Position numbers and translations under genes: made by a program
Notes under the pieces: model-generated
Told to the model about the DNA's origin: nothing
Databases searched by the model: none
Seen by the model: the letters and a program-made list of their open reading frames with translations, nothing else
Source: an uncultured Bacteroidales bacterium
GTDB lineage: Bacteria; Bacteroidota; Bacteroidia; Bacteroidales; UBA932
Direction of reading: 5' to 3'
Length of the DNA stretch: 13,783 nt
Assembly: GCA_946530505.1 (NCBI GenBank)
Contig: CAMNAD010000028.1
Span: 1 to 13,783 of the forward strand
Shown here: positions 7,341-13,783 of the stretch, one piece after another
Layout: each line of letters starts with the position of its first letter
How positions within the stretch are numbered: the first letter of the stretch is position 1

Positions 7341-9659
7341 CTATTTCTTTTTAGTGAATTTCCTGTAGCTCTTGCGGGCTGTTCCGGCAGGTCCTCCTGC
7401 AATGAATTCCCGGCATTGCTCTATTGTCAGGGATGCGGCGTCAGTGCCTTTGGGAATGCGGAAATTCTTGCCCCCGTGTTTGATGTACGGGCCATAGCGG
7501 CCGTTGATGACTGCAATATCCTCTTCCTGGAATTCCTTCAGGATATTGTTCTCGGGGGCGGCTTCCTGTTGTGCCCTGACTGCTGCGATGCATTCTTCCA
7601 GACTGATTGTCATAGGATCCGTTTTGCGCGGGAGGGTGACGTTGAGGTCGCCATATTTTATGTATGGCCCGTATTTGCCTTTCGTGACGATGATGTCCGT
7701 ACCGTCCAGGCTGCCAACAGTCTTGGGGAAGGCGAGAAGTTTGAGAGCCTCCTCCAGAGTTACGGTCTCAATCAGCTGCCCCTTCTCGAGGCTTGCAAAT
7801 CTGCGCGCATCTCCTTCTCCCTTCTGCACGTAGGCCCCGTATTGACCGTATTTCGCAATTATCTGCTGCCCGTCTGCAGGGTCCGTGCCAAGCACCCTTT
7901 CCACATGGGTGTACTGCCCGTCGTGCATCTTGTCTTCTACCAGGTGGTGGAAGGGGGGATAGAACTCATTGAGATAGACCTTCCAGTCTTCTTTCCCCTC
8001 TGCGATCTTGTCCAGGCTGCTTTCCACCTCGGCCGTATAGTTGTAGTCCATGATCTTCGGGAAATTATCCACCAGATAGTCGATAACGAGCATTCCCACA
8101 TCCTGCGGAAGCAGCTTGCCCTTGTCTTCTCCTACGATTTCCTTTTTTCGGGAAGAAGCGAGTTCGGCACCTTTCAGTTTGAAGTTTACAACCTCCACTT
8201 TTTCTCCCTCCCGGTTCCCGGTGGCTATATATCCTCTGGTCTTGGTAAGGGTCGTGATGGTGGGCGCATATGTGGAAGGACGTCCGATTCCAAGTTCTTC
8301 CAGCTTTTTCACAAGCGAAGCTTCGGTGTAGCGCTGCGGAGCTCGGGTGAATTTGCATTCGGCGCTTATCTCCTTGGCAAAGAGGGCATCTCCCATACGG
8401 ATGTCCGGCACAACGCTGAGCCCTTCTTCGGCGCTGTCGTCGTCATTGCTTTCCATATAAACCTTCAGGAACCCGTCGAACAGGATTTCAGATGCTTCGG
8501 CAGCATATTTTTCGCTGCGCTTGTCGGACGCTATCTTGATTGTGGTGTTGAGCAATCTGGCCTCAGCCATCTGCGAAGCGACCGTGCGCTTCCATATCAG
8601 GTTGTAAAGGGCTTTCTCCTGGGAGGATCCGCTGATGTCGGTATGCTCTATATAGGTAGGACGTATGGCTTCGTGGGCTTCCTGCGCCCCCTTGCTGCGG
8701 GTATTGTACTGGCGCGGATGGCTGTACTGCTCACCGAAGTTGTCAAGTATGAACTTCTTGGCTGTCCCGAGTGCCAGGGCGGAAAGGTTGGTCGAGTCGG
8801 TTCTCATATATGTTATGAGACCTTTCTCGTACAGGCTCTGGGCCAGACGCATGGTGGTGCTGACGGGCAGATGCAGTTTGCGGGAAGCTTCCTGCTGGAG
8901 AGTGGATGTTGTGAAAGGAGGTGCGGGATAACGGGTGCCCTCGGTCTTGTCAACGGAGGCAATGACATATTTTGCCCCTATGCTGTCACGGAGGAACTTC
9001 TCTGCATCTTCCGCAGAGTTGAAACGGGCCTCGAGGGCTCCTTTGAGCTGGGAACCTGCGGGGCTTGTGAACTGTCCTTCAACTTTGTAGTAAGGCTCCG
9101 GGCGGAAGGCCATTATCTCTCTTTCCCGGTCTACAACAAGACGAAGTGCAACACTCTGCACCCTGCCGGCGGATAGTCCGCGGTTGATTTTCTTCCAGAG
9201 TATCGGAGAGAGTTCGAAACCGACCAGGCGGTCGAGTACCCGGCGGGCCTGCTGCGCATTAACCAGATTCATGTCAACTTCCCTCGGATTCCCTATGGCC
9301 CGGAGGATGGCATCCTTCGTAATTTCGTGGAATGCTATCCGGCGGGTGCGGGATTTGTCGAGCCCGAGAGTCTCCATAAGATGCCAGGAAATGGCCTCTC
9401 CTTCGCGGTCTTCATCAGAAGCCAGCCATACGACCTCAGCCTCTTTTGCGAGCTTGCTGAGTTCGGCTACAATCCTTTTTTTATTATCCGGAATCACGTA
9501 TTCGGGTGTGAACCCTCCTTTTATGTCGATACTGAGCTGCTTTTCCTGCAGATCCCTGATGTGGCCTTCGCTGGCCTTGACCGTGAAACCCGAACCAAGG
9601 AAGCGCTGGATTGTCCTGGCCTTGGTGGGCGACTCTACTATGACAAGATTTCCCTCCAT
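7341..9659 (-). CDS. topA: DNA topoisomerase I (type IA)
   Basis: Relaxes negative supercoils by passing one strand through a transient 5'-phosphotyrosyl break. From ATG at 9657-9659 it has 772 residues; a TTG three codons upstream would add only MNV and is less likely, because M-E-G-N-L-V-I-V-E-S-P is the classic N-terminus. The Toprim domain has the catalytic E9 and the metal-binding acidic triad D82-E-D84-R-E86 within LASDEDREGEAISWH. The active-site tyrosine is Y284 in GLITYMRTDSTNLS; R286 follows it. NAQQARRVLDRLVGF and LSAGRVQSVALRLV are further type IA signatures. The C-terminus has no CxxC zinc ribbons. Instead it has three repeats around KYGQYGAYV, GKYGPYIKYG and GRYGPYIKHG (about 600-740), followed by a lysine-rich tail. 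It leads a two-gene operon with the Lrp-family gene. Confidence 0.97.
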   Translation of the reverse strand: MEGNLVIVESPTKARTIQRFLGSGFTVKASEGHIRDLQEKQLSIDIKGGFTPEYVIPDNKKRIVAELSKLAKEAEVVWLASDEDREGEAISWHLMETLGLDKSRTRRIAFHEITKDAILRAIGNPREVDMNLVNAQQARRVLDRLVGFELSPILWKKINRGLSAGRVQSVALRLVVDREREIMAFRPEPYYKVEGQFTSPAGSQLKGALEARFNSAEDAEKFLRDSIGAKYVIASVDKTEGTRYPAPPFTTSTLQQEASRKLHLPVSTTMRLAQSLYEKGLITYMRTDSTNLSALALGTAKKFILDNFGEQYSHPRQYNTRSKGAQEAHEAIRPTYIEHTDISGSSQEKALYNLIWKRTVASQMAEARLLNTTIKIASDKRSEKYAAEASEILFDGFLKVYMESNDDDSAEEGLSVVPDIRMGDALFAKEISAECKFTRAPQRYTEASLVKKLEELGIGRPSTYAPTITTLTKTRGYIATGNREGEKVEVVNFKLKGAELASSRKKEIVGEDKGKLLPQDVGMLVIDYLVDNFPKIMDYNYTAEVESSLDKIAEGKEDWKVYLNEFYPPFHHLVEDKMHDGQYTHVERVLGTDPADGQQIIAKYGQYGAYVQKGEGDARRFASLEKGQLIETVTLEEALKLLAFPKTVGSLDGTDIIVTKGKYGPYIKYGDLNVTLPRKTDPMTISLEECIAAVRAQQEAAPENNILKEFQEEDIAVINGRYGPYIKHGGKNFRIPKGTDAASLTIEQCREFIAGGPAGTARKSYRKFTKKK

Positions 9660-9675
9660 AACATTCAATTTTCTG

Positions 9676-9707
9676 CAAAGTAAAACACAAACTCTCTAAT
9701 TTTCAAA
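9676..9707 (-). promoter_or_regulatory. Putative topA promoter, Bacteroidota type
   Basis: On the minus strand, TTTG (9704-9707) is followed after exactly 20 nt by TTACTTTG (9676-9683). This matches the Bacteroidota pattern TTTG-N19-21-TAnnTTTG with a single mismatch, at the second base of the -7 box. The predicted start of transcription falls close to 9669, leaving a leader of only about 10 nt before the topA ATG at 9659. Confidence 0.55.
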
Positions 9708-9708
9708 A

Positions 9709-9720
9709 TTTGTCGACAAA
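9709..9720. repeat. 12-bp perfect palindrome between divergent topA and pbp1A promoters
   Basis: TTTGTCGACAAA reads the same on both strands. It lies between the topA -33 element and the pbp1A -7 element, upstream of both promoters, where a dimeric regulator or sigma-associated factor could affect both. No known operator consensus is recognised. It does not resemble the AT-centred Lrp consensus of enterobacteria. Confidence 0.4.
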
Positions 9721-9726
9721 AAAATT

Positions 9727-9734
9727 TACCTTTG
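9727..9734 (+). promoter_or_regulatory. Putative -7 element of the pbp1A-ddl promoter
   Basis: TACCTTTG matches TAnnTTTG exactly and ends 24 nt before the pbp1A ATG, giving a leader of about 18 nt. The nearest TTTG upstream (9709-9712) is only 14 nt away, shorter than the normal 19-21, so the -33 element is either weak or missing. Confidence 0.5.
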
Positions 9735-9758
9735 TAATTCTAATCGTAGATTAAAAAA

Positions 9759-12101
9759 ATGGAAGACGCAACGAAGAAAAAAATAATAAAGTGGTTTTGG
9801 ATCCTGGTTACCGCACCTTTCGCGCTGGTCCTCTTCCTGCTGCTGCTTGTGTGGATGTTTGCGAGAATCCCCTCTTTCGAAGAGCTTGAGCACCCGGACA
9901 GCAAGCTGGCTACCCAGGTTATTGCGGATGACGGCGAGGTTCTCACCACCTTCCATATAGAAAACCGCACTTTCGTCAGCTACGACGAACTCTCTCCCAA
10001 CCTTGTGGCCGCTACGATCGCTACCGAGGACGCCCGTTTCCGTAAACATTCCGGCATCGATACCAAGGGCCTCATCCGAGTCGCGGTCAAGACTATCCTT
10101 ATGCGGGACAGCAGCCAGGGTGGCGGATCCACCATCACCCAGCAGTTGGCCAAGACTTTGTATCCCCGTAAAGAGGGCGTGGGCAAGATAGGAATGGTAT
10201 GGATCAAGCTCAAGGAGTGGATAACAGCTGTGAAACTTGAACGCAACTATACCAAGGACGAAATCCTGGTGATGTATCTGAACTCCGTGTTCTTCGGCAG
10301 CAGCGCCTACGGCATCCGTGCTGCATCCGAGACCTTCTTCGACAAACTCCCCTCCGAACTTGCTGTAGAGGAGGCTGCCACGCTTGTCGGTATGGTGAAC
10401 AAACCTACGCGCTATAACCCCGTCATCAATCCCGAACGTGCCCTCGGCCGCCGCAATTTCGTTATCGGCCAGATGGCGAAAAACAAATACATTTCCAAGG
10501 CGGAAGCTGATTCAATAAAGCAGATCCCCATCAATCTTGTGTATCAGGTGAGGGATCACAACGCTGGGCTCGCCCCGTATTTCAGGGATATGCTCCGCCG
10601 CGACATGAACGCGCAGAAGCCAAAGCGCAGCAACTACCAGTATGCCGAGGATTATACGGCAGATTCCCTGCGTTGGCGCGACGACGAACTCTTCGGCTGG
10701 CTCAACAAGAACAAGAAGCCGGGCGGAGAGAAGTATAACCTTGACAAGGACGGGCTCCGCATCTACACGACCATCAACTACCGGATGCAGCAAAATGCCG
10801 AACAGGCGGTTGCAGAACATCTTGGAAAGAACCTGCAGAAGGCGTTCGACCGCGAGAACAAGTGGAAGAAGAATGCTCCTTTTGCCGGAGATGTCGACAA
10901 GGCTACGCGCGACCGTCTGATGAACAATGCCCGTCGCTGGAGCGATCGTTATCGCCTTCAGCACAAGGCCGGCGTGAGCGAGGCGGATATCCTTGCGCAG
11001 TTCGACAAGCCGGTCAAGATGCGCATTTTCGCCTGGAACCAGAAAGGGTACATCGATACTGTGATGACTCCCAACGATTCCATACTCTGGTACAAGAGTG
11101 TGCTGCGTTGCGGCATGGTGGCGATTGAGCCTGTAACGGGTCACATCAAGGCTTATGTAGGAGGACCCAACTACCGCTATTTCAAGTACGACAACGTAGG
11201 CCAGGGCAAGCGTCAGGTGGGTTCTACCATAAAGCCCTTCCTCTATACACTCGCAATGCAGGAGGGAATGTCTCCCTGCGACAAGGTTATCAACGTGCCG
11301 CAGTCCTTCATCGCCGGTGATGGCTCCGACTGGACACCGCGCTCTACCGACAAGGACGAATGGATAGGCAAGACAGTTACCTTGAAATGGGGCCTGACGC
11401 ATTCCTCCAACAATATTTCCGCCTACCTTATGAAGCAGTTCGGCCCGCACGCGATGGCCGAGATGATGCATAAGATGGGAGTGCACAGCCATCTGGAGGA
11501 AGTATACGCCCTTTGTGTCGGAGCTGCAGACATCTCCATCCAGGAGATGGTGGCCGCCTACAATGCCCTGCCTTCCAAGGGGGTTTACATCACTCCCATG
11601 TATGTGACCCGCATCGAAGACAGCCAGGGAAATGTGCTTTCCGAATTCACCAACCGCAAGCGTGAAGCCATCGGGGAGAATACCGCATATCTGATGGTAA
11701 ACCTTATGGAAGGCGTGGTCAACCACGGAACCGGTGCCCGCTTGCGTGGCGCCTATGGGCTCAAGGGCGAGATTGCAGGCAAGACCGGAACCACCAACGA
11801 CAACTCCGACGGCTGGTTCATCGGATACACACCCTCGATTACCTGCGGAGTTTGGGTCGGAGGAGAGGACAGACAGATACACTTCAATTCCCTCGCATTG
11901 GGCAGCGGTTCGAACATGGCCCTTCCTATATGGGGCATATGGATGAAGAAATGCATTGCAGACGGTATTTTCAGTGAAGGCGACCGCTTCATTGCTCCTG
12001 CAGGTGCCTCTTTCAACCTTGATTGTACCGGCGGAGATATTGAAACCACTGCCGAGGGGCAGGCGGAGAACAAGACAGAAGAAGATTATTATTTCGAATA
12101 A
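9759..12101 (+). CDS. Bifunctional class A penicillin-binding protein (PBP1A type)
   Basis: Makes and crosslinks peptidoglycan: an N-terminal GT51 domain polymerises lipid II and a C-terminal transpeptidase crosslinks the stem peptides. It has 780 residues, with a short cytoplasmic basic N-terminus and one membrane span (about 12-35). GT51 motifs: ATEDARFRKHSGID (88-101) with catalytic E90, GGGSTITQQLAKTLY (121-135), KEWITAVKLERNYTKDEIL (152-170), where E153 matches the second glutamate, and LNSVFFGSSAYGI (174-186). Transpeptidase motifs: S489-T-I-K492 in RQVGSTIKPF, S550-N-N552 in THSSNNISAYL, and K675-T-G-T678. A charged stretch of about 95 residues (353-447) separates the YTTIN strand from the AIEPVTGHIKAYVGG strand. 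The tail after 760 is acidic (E, D). The stop is 1 nt before ddl, so the two genes form an operon diverging from topA. Confidence 0.96.
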   Translation: MEDATKKKIIKWFWILVTAPFALVLFLLLLVWMFARIPSFEELEHPDSKLATQVIADDGEVLTTFHIENRTFVSYDELSPNLVAATIATEDARFRKHSGIDTKGLIRVAVKTILMRDSSQGGGSTITQQLAKTLYPRKEGVGKIGMVWIKLKEWITAVKLERNYTKDEILVMYLNSVFFGSSAYGIRAASETFFDKLPSELAVEEAATLVGMVNKPTRYNPVINPERALGRRNFVIGQMAKNKYISKAEADSIKQIPINLVYQVRDHNAGLAPYFRDMLRRDMNAQKPKRSNYQYAEDYTADSLRWRDDELFGWLNKNKKPGGEKYNLDKDGLRIYTTINYRMQQNAEQAVAEHLGKNLQKAFDRENKWKKNAPFAGDVDKATRDRLMNNARRWSDRYRLQHKAGVSEADILAQFDKPVKMRIFAWNQKGYIDTVMTPNDSILWYKSVLRCGMVAIEPVTGHIKAYVGGPNYRYFKYDNVGQGKRQVGSTIKPFLYTLAMQEGMSPCDKVINVPQSFIAGDGSDWTPRSTDKDEWIGKTVTLKWGLTHSSNNISAYLMKQFGPHAMAEMMHKMGVHSHLEEVYALCVGAADISIQEMVAAYNALPSKGVYITPMYVTRIEDSQGNVLSEFTNRKREAIGENTAYLMVNLMEGVVNHGTGARLRGAYGLKGEIAGKTGTTNDNSDGWFIGYTPSITCGVWVGGEDRQIHFNSLALGSGSNMALPIWGIWMKKCIADGIFSEGDRFIAPAGASFNLDCTGGDIETTAEGQAENKTEEDYYFE

Positions 12102-12102
12102 T

Positions 12103-13119
12103 ATGGGAAAGTACCAGACTATAGCCGTTATTTATGGCAGCGATTCTTCCGAATGGGAGGTCGCCTGCCGCAGCGGTGAATTTACTGCCTCACGCATCGA
12201 CGGCGACCGTTATGATGTGTATGAGATTTTCGCTCGCTTCGGAAAATGGCAGCTCGTGGCATGCAAGAAGAAGGATGCCATGCGAGTGACCTTCCCCGAA
12301 GGAGCCCGCCCCGAGGTTGACAAGACCGACTTCAGCATTACCGTTCTGGGCGAAAAGATACGGTTCGACTATGTGTACATTATGCAGCACGGTGCTCCCG
12401 GGGAGAGCGGCCAGCTTCAGGGCTATCTGGAAATGCTTGGCATTCCCTTCAGTTCCTGTTCGTCCGCCGTCAGCGCCATAGCTTTCGACAAATATGCCTG
12501 CAAGAGCTATATACGCGACCTCGGCATAGTGAAGTGCGCCCCGGACGCATTTGTGCACAAAGGAGCCGACCTTGAAGCCTTTTCGGCGCAGGTGAAGGCC
12601 TCTTTGAAATTTCCTGTATTCGTGAAGCCCACCATTGGCGGATCCAGTTTCGGAGTCACCAGGGTGGTGGATCCTTCCGAGGTCGCGACGGCAGTCGGGT
12701 ATGCATTCTCGGAAGGCCCCACCGTACTTGTCGAGCAGGGGATATCAGGACGCGAGTTCACTTGTGCGGCATATCGCACTTCCGGTGTTGTCCACACCCT
12801 TCCGATCATCGAGATCATTACCGAGAACGAGTATTTCGACTATGATGCCAAGTACAATGGCCATAGCCAGGAAGTCTGCCCTGCGCAGGCTTCTGCTGAG
12901 ATTTTCGAACTTGTTCAGAGCACTACGGCCCGCATTTATGAGAACCTTGACTGTGCCGGACTTGTGCGTATGGACTACATCCTTGCAGAAGATGGCCTGT
13001 ACTTTCTGGAAGTCAACACCATTCCAGGCATGACGAGTGCTTCTCTGGTGCCGAAGATGGTGCGCGCCGCAGGCATCGATATTACCGATTTCCTTACCGA
13101 TATCATCGAAAACGGTTGA
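12103..13119 (+). CDS. ddl: D-alanine--D-alanine ligase
   Basis: ATP-grasp enzyme of the cytoplasm that joins two D-alanines, making the dipeptide added by MurF to the UDP-MurNAc-peptide and later used by PBP2 and PBP1A. It has 338 residues from the ATG 1 nt after the pbp1A stop. The frame is open further upstream inside pbp1A, but homologs begin near TIAVIYG. Residues matching E. coli DdlB by motif alignment are E17 (E15), H96 in MQHGAPGESG (H63), K175 and S181 in FVKPTIGGSSFG, Y251 in YFDYDAKY (Y216), R289, and the metal ligands D291, E303 and N305 in LEVNTIPGMTS. Y251 is the tyrosine expected of a D-Ala-D-Ala enzyme, where Van-type D-lactate ligases differ. The gene is followed by a strong hairpin and T-run. 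Confidence 0.96.
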   Translation: MGKYQTIAVIYGSDSSEWEVACRSGEFTASRIDGDRYDVYEIFARFGKWQLVACKKKDAMRVTFPEGARPEVDKTDFSITVLGEKIRFDYVYIMQHGAPGESGQLQGYLEMLGIPFSSCSSAVSAIAFDKYACKSYIRDLGIVKCAPDAFVHKGADLEAFSAQVKASLKFPVFVKPTIGGSSFGVTRVVDPSEVATAVGYAFSEGPTVLVEQGISGREFTCAAYRTSGVVHTLPIIEIITENEYFDYDAKYNGHSQEVCPAQASAEIFELVQSTTARIYENLDCAGLVRMDYILAEDGLYFLEVNTIPGMTSASLVPKMVRAAGIDITDFLTDIIENG

Positions 13120-13148
13120 CAGCCTTCCGCCTGAAGGCATTGTCCAAT

Positions 13149-13193
13149 ACCCCTTGAAACTTGAATTTTATATGTTTCAAGGGGTTGTTTTTT
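13149..13193 (+). terminator. Intrinsic terminator after ddl
   Basis: A 12-bp perfect stem, ACCCCTTGAAAC (13149-13160) pairing with GTTTCAAGGGGT (13174-13185), with a 13-nt loop and a following run TTGTTTTTT (13185-13193). It begins 30 nt after the ddl stop and should end the pbp1A-ddl transcript. Confidence 0.85.
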
Positions 13194-13202
13194 GTGTGTG
13201 AA

Positions 13203-13245
13203 ATCCGGACTTGTGTGAATAGACAAAGTCCGGATAACGTTTTTC
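13203..13245 (+). terminator. Second hairpin with T-run downstream of the ddl terminator
   Basis: ATCCGGACTT (13203-13212) and AAGTCCGGAT (13226-13235) form a perfect 10-bp stem with a 13-nt loop, followed after a few bases by TTTTT (about 13240-13244). It may be a back-up terminator behind the first hairpin. Since it also lies upstream of the lipoprotein gene, an operator role cannot be excluded. Confidence 0.5.
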
Positions 13246-13250
13246 CAAAA

Positions 13251-13276
13251 TAAACGATTAAAACGCACATTAAACG
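13251..13276 (+). promoter_or_regulatory. Three AAACG direct repeats upstream of the lipoprotein gene
   Basis: AAACG occurs at 13252-13256, 13261-13265 and 13272-13276, so the start-to-start spacing is 9 and 11 bp, about one helical turn each. TAACG also occurs at 13235-13239. The repeats sit about 13-37 bp upstream of a -7-like box (TCACTTTG, 13289-13296) that has no TTTG at the standard -33 position. This suits an activator site, but AT-rich sequence can give such repeats by chance. Confidence 0.3.
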
Positions 13277-13288
13277 GATAATTCTTCC

Positions 13289-13296
13289 TCACTTTG
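13289..13296 (+). promoter_or_regulatory. Possible -7 element for the lipoprotein gene
   Basis: TCACTTTG differs from TAnnTTTG only at the second base. It lies 18 nt before the preferred ATG at 13315, implying a very short leader. No -33 element is visible at the expected spacing. Confidence 0.3.
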
Positions 13297-13314
13297 CAAA
13301 AACGAATGTGGGAT

Positions 13315-13783
13315 ATGAAAACAATATCTGAAATCTTGCTTGCGACGGCAGCGGTGATGCTCCTCGCAAACGCCTGCAACCGCAGCGCAGAGGCGGTTGA
13401 GAACGTCAGCCGGCAATCCTTGATGACAAAGAGGGATGTCGCACGTATGTTGTCCCAACTACCGATTGGAAGCGGTCAGATGGACGAAGTATACAATGCG
13501 GTGAGTTCTTCCTCTGCAAACGGCTACGACGAGGAGTATATGATGGCTGATCTGCTGACAATCCCCGGTGCCGGAGTAGGAGATGACCTTACCAAGGCAC
13601 GGAAAGCGTCATCATTGTATTCCGTCCCGATGAAATCACTCATTGAGGATTATCTTGCATGCAGGCTTGCCGCGGCTACCAAGGCCGGGGCGGCGGATGT
13701 CCAGAATTACCTGGACAATCTGAGGGATTCCGGAATGCAGATATACTGGCCATATTCCGAAGAGTGGGACGGAAAAACGATGC
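13315..13783 (+). CDS. Lipoprotein of unrecognised family (3' end cut by window edge)
   Basis: Open frame of 156 codons running off the right edge; I do not recognise the family. The N-terminus is a lipoprotein signal peptide: K2, a hydrophobic core (about 7-18) and a relaxed lipobox L-A-N-A-C with the lipidated Cys at 21. The residues after Cys (N-R-S-A-E) lack the acidic run that marks surface-exported Bacteroidota lipoproteins, so a periplasm-facing anchor is more likely. The mature part is mostly polar and predicted helical, with a serine-rich patch (64-67), NGYDEEYMM (69-77) and IPGAGVGDD (83-91), and ends at the edge in IYWPYSEEWDGKTM (143-156). ATG at 13315 is preferred over the in-frame ATG at 13306 because it starts directly at the charged n-region (MKT). 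It is separated from ddl by two hairpins, so it is probably an independent unit. Confidence 0.75.
   Translation, partial: MKTISEILLATAAVMLLANACNRSAEAVENVSRQSLMTKRDVARMLSQLPIGSGQMDEVYNAVSSSSANGYDEEYMMADLLTIPGAGVGDDLTKARKASSLYSVPMKSLIEDYLACRLAAATKAGAADVQNYLDNLRDSGMQIYWPYSEEWDGKTM

Noticed and set aside
7218..9176. A 652-codon open frame on the plus strand
   Set aside because: It is fully antisense to topA, whose frame carries all type IA motifs. The translated product has no recognisable domain and odd composition. Such long antisense frames are common opposite GC-biased genes.
9660..9668. TTG start for topA three codons upstream of the ATG
   Set aside because: It adds only MNV and would put the start almost at the predicted transcription start. 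The ATG at 9657-9659 gives the canonical N-terminus.
10512..11882. A 456-codon open frame on the minus strand
   Set aside because: It lies opposite the PBP1A gene with its conserved GT51 and transpeptidase motifs; the product is rich in V, H and G and resembles nothing known.
11956..12102. Upstream extension of ddl into pbp1A
   Set aside because: The frame stays open for 49 more codons, but the extension lies inside pbp1A and the Ddl family begins at the TIAVIYG strand just after ATG 12103.
12103..13119. Possible Van-type D-lactate or D-serine ligase
   Set aside because: The omega-loop keeps the tyrosine Y251 in DAKY expected of D-Ala-D-Ala ligases, and the neighbouring gene is an ordinary PBP with no van-like accessory genes.

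Overview
The window looks like chromosomal DNA of a Bacteroidota species, probably order Bacteroidales. The evidence is the mreB-mreC-mreD-mrdA-rodA order, start codons with little Shine-Dalgarno signal, good matches to the Bacteroidota -7 promoter element (TAnnTTTG) in the divergent spacers, a topoisomerase I whose C-terminus has KYGPYI-type repeats instead of zinc ribbons, and a lipoprotein signal with a relaxed lipobox. Base composition appears moderate, by eye a little above half GC. I cannot assign a genus. There is no sign of a mobile element, CRISPR array, tRNA or rRNA.

Layout. (1) 1-579, minus: nitroreductase, cut by the left edge. (2) 630-6097, minus: a tight five-gene elongasome operon, transcribed mreB, mreC, mreD, mrdA (PBP2), rodA, with junctions of +3, -4, -10 and -17 nt. 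(3) 6170-6859, plus: ispD, divergent from mreB across 72 bp. (4) 6852-9659, minus: topA followed 3 nt later by an Lrp/AsnC regulator, whose 3' end overlaps that of ispD by 8 bp. (5) 9759-13119, plus: a bifunctional class A PBP (PBP1A) and ddl, 1 nt apart, divergent from topA. (6) 13149-13245: two tandem hairpins, each followed by a T-run. (7) 13315-13783, plus: a lipoprotein of unrecognised family, cut by the right edge.

How the genes fit together. Most of the window serves cell-wall elongation. Ddl makes the D-Ala-D-Ala end of the stem peptide. RodA polymerises lipid II and PBP2 crosslinks it under MreBCD guidance. PBP1A does both reactions independently. IspD supplies the MEP isoprenoid pathway and so, indirectly, the undecaprenyl carrier of lipid II. 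TopA and the Lrp regulator form a separate DNA-topology and transcription unit.

I see no clearly new system. The items most worth a second look are the unrecognised terminal lipoprotein with phased direct repeats upstream, a 12-bp perfect palindrome between the topA and pbp1A promoters, and the tandem hairpins after ddl.
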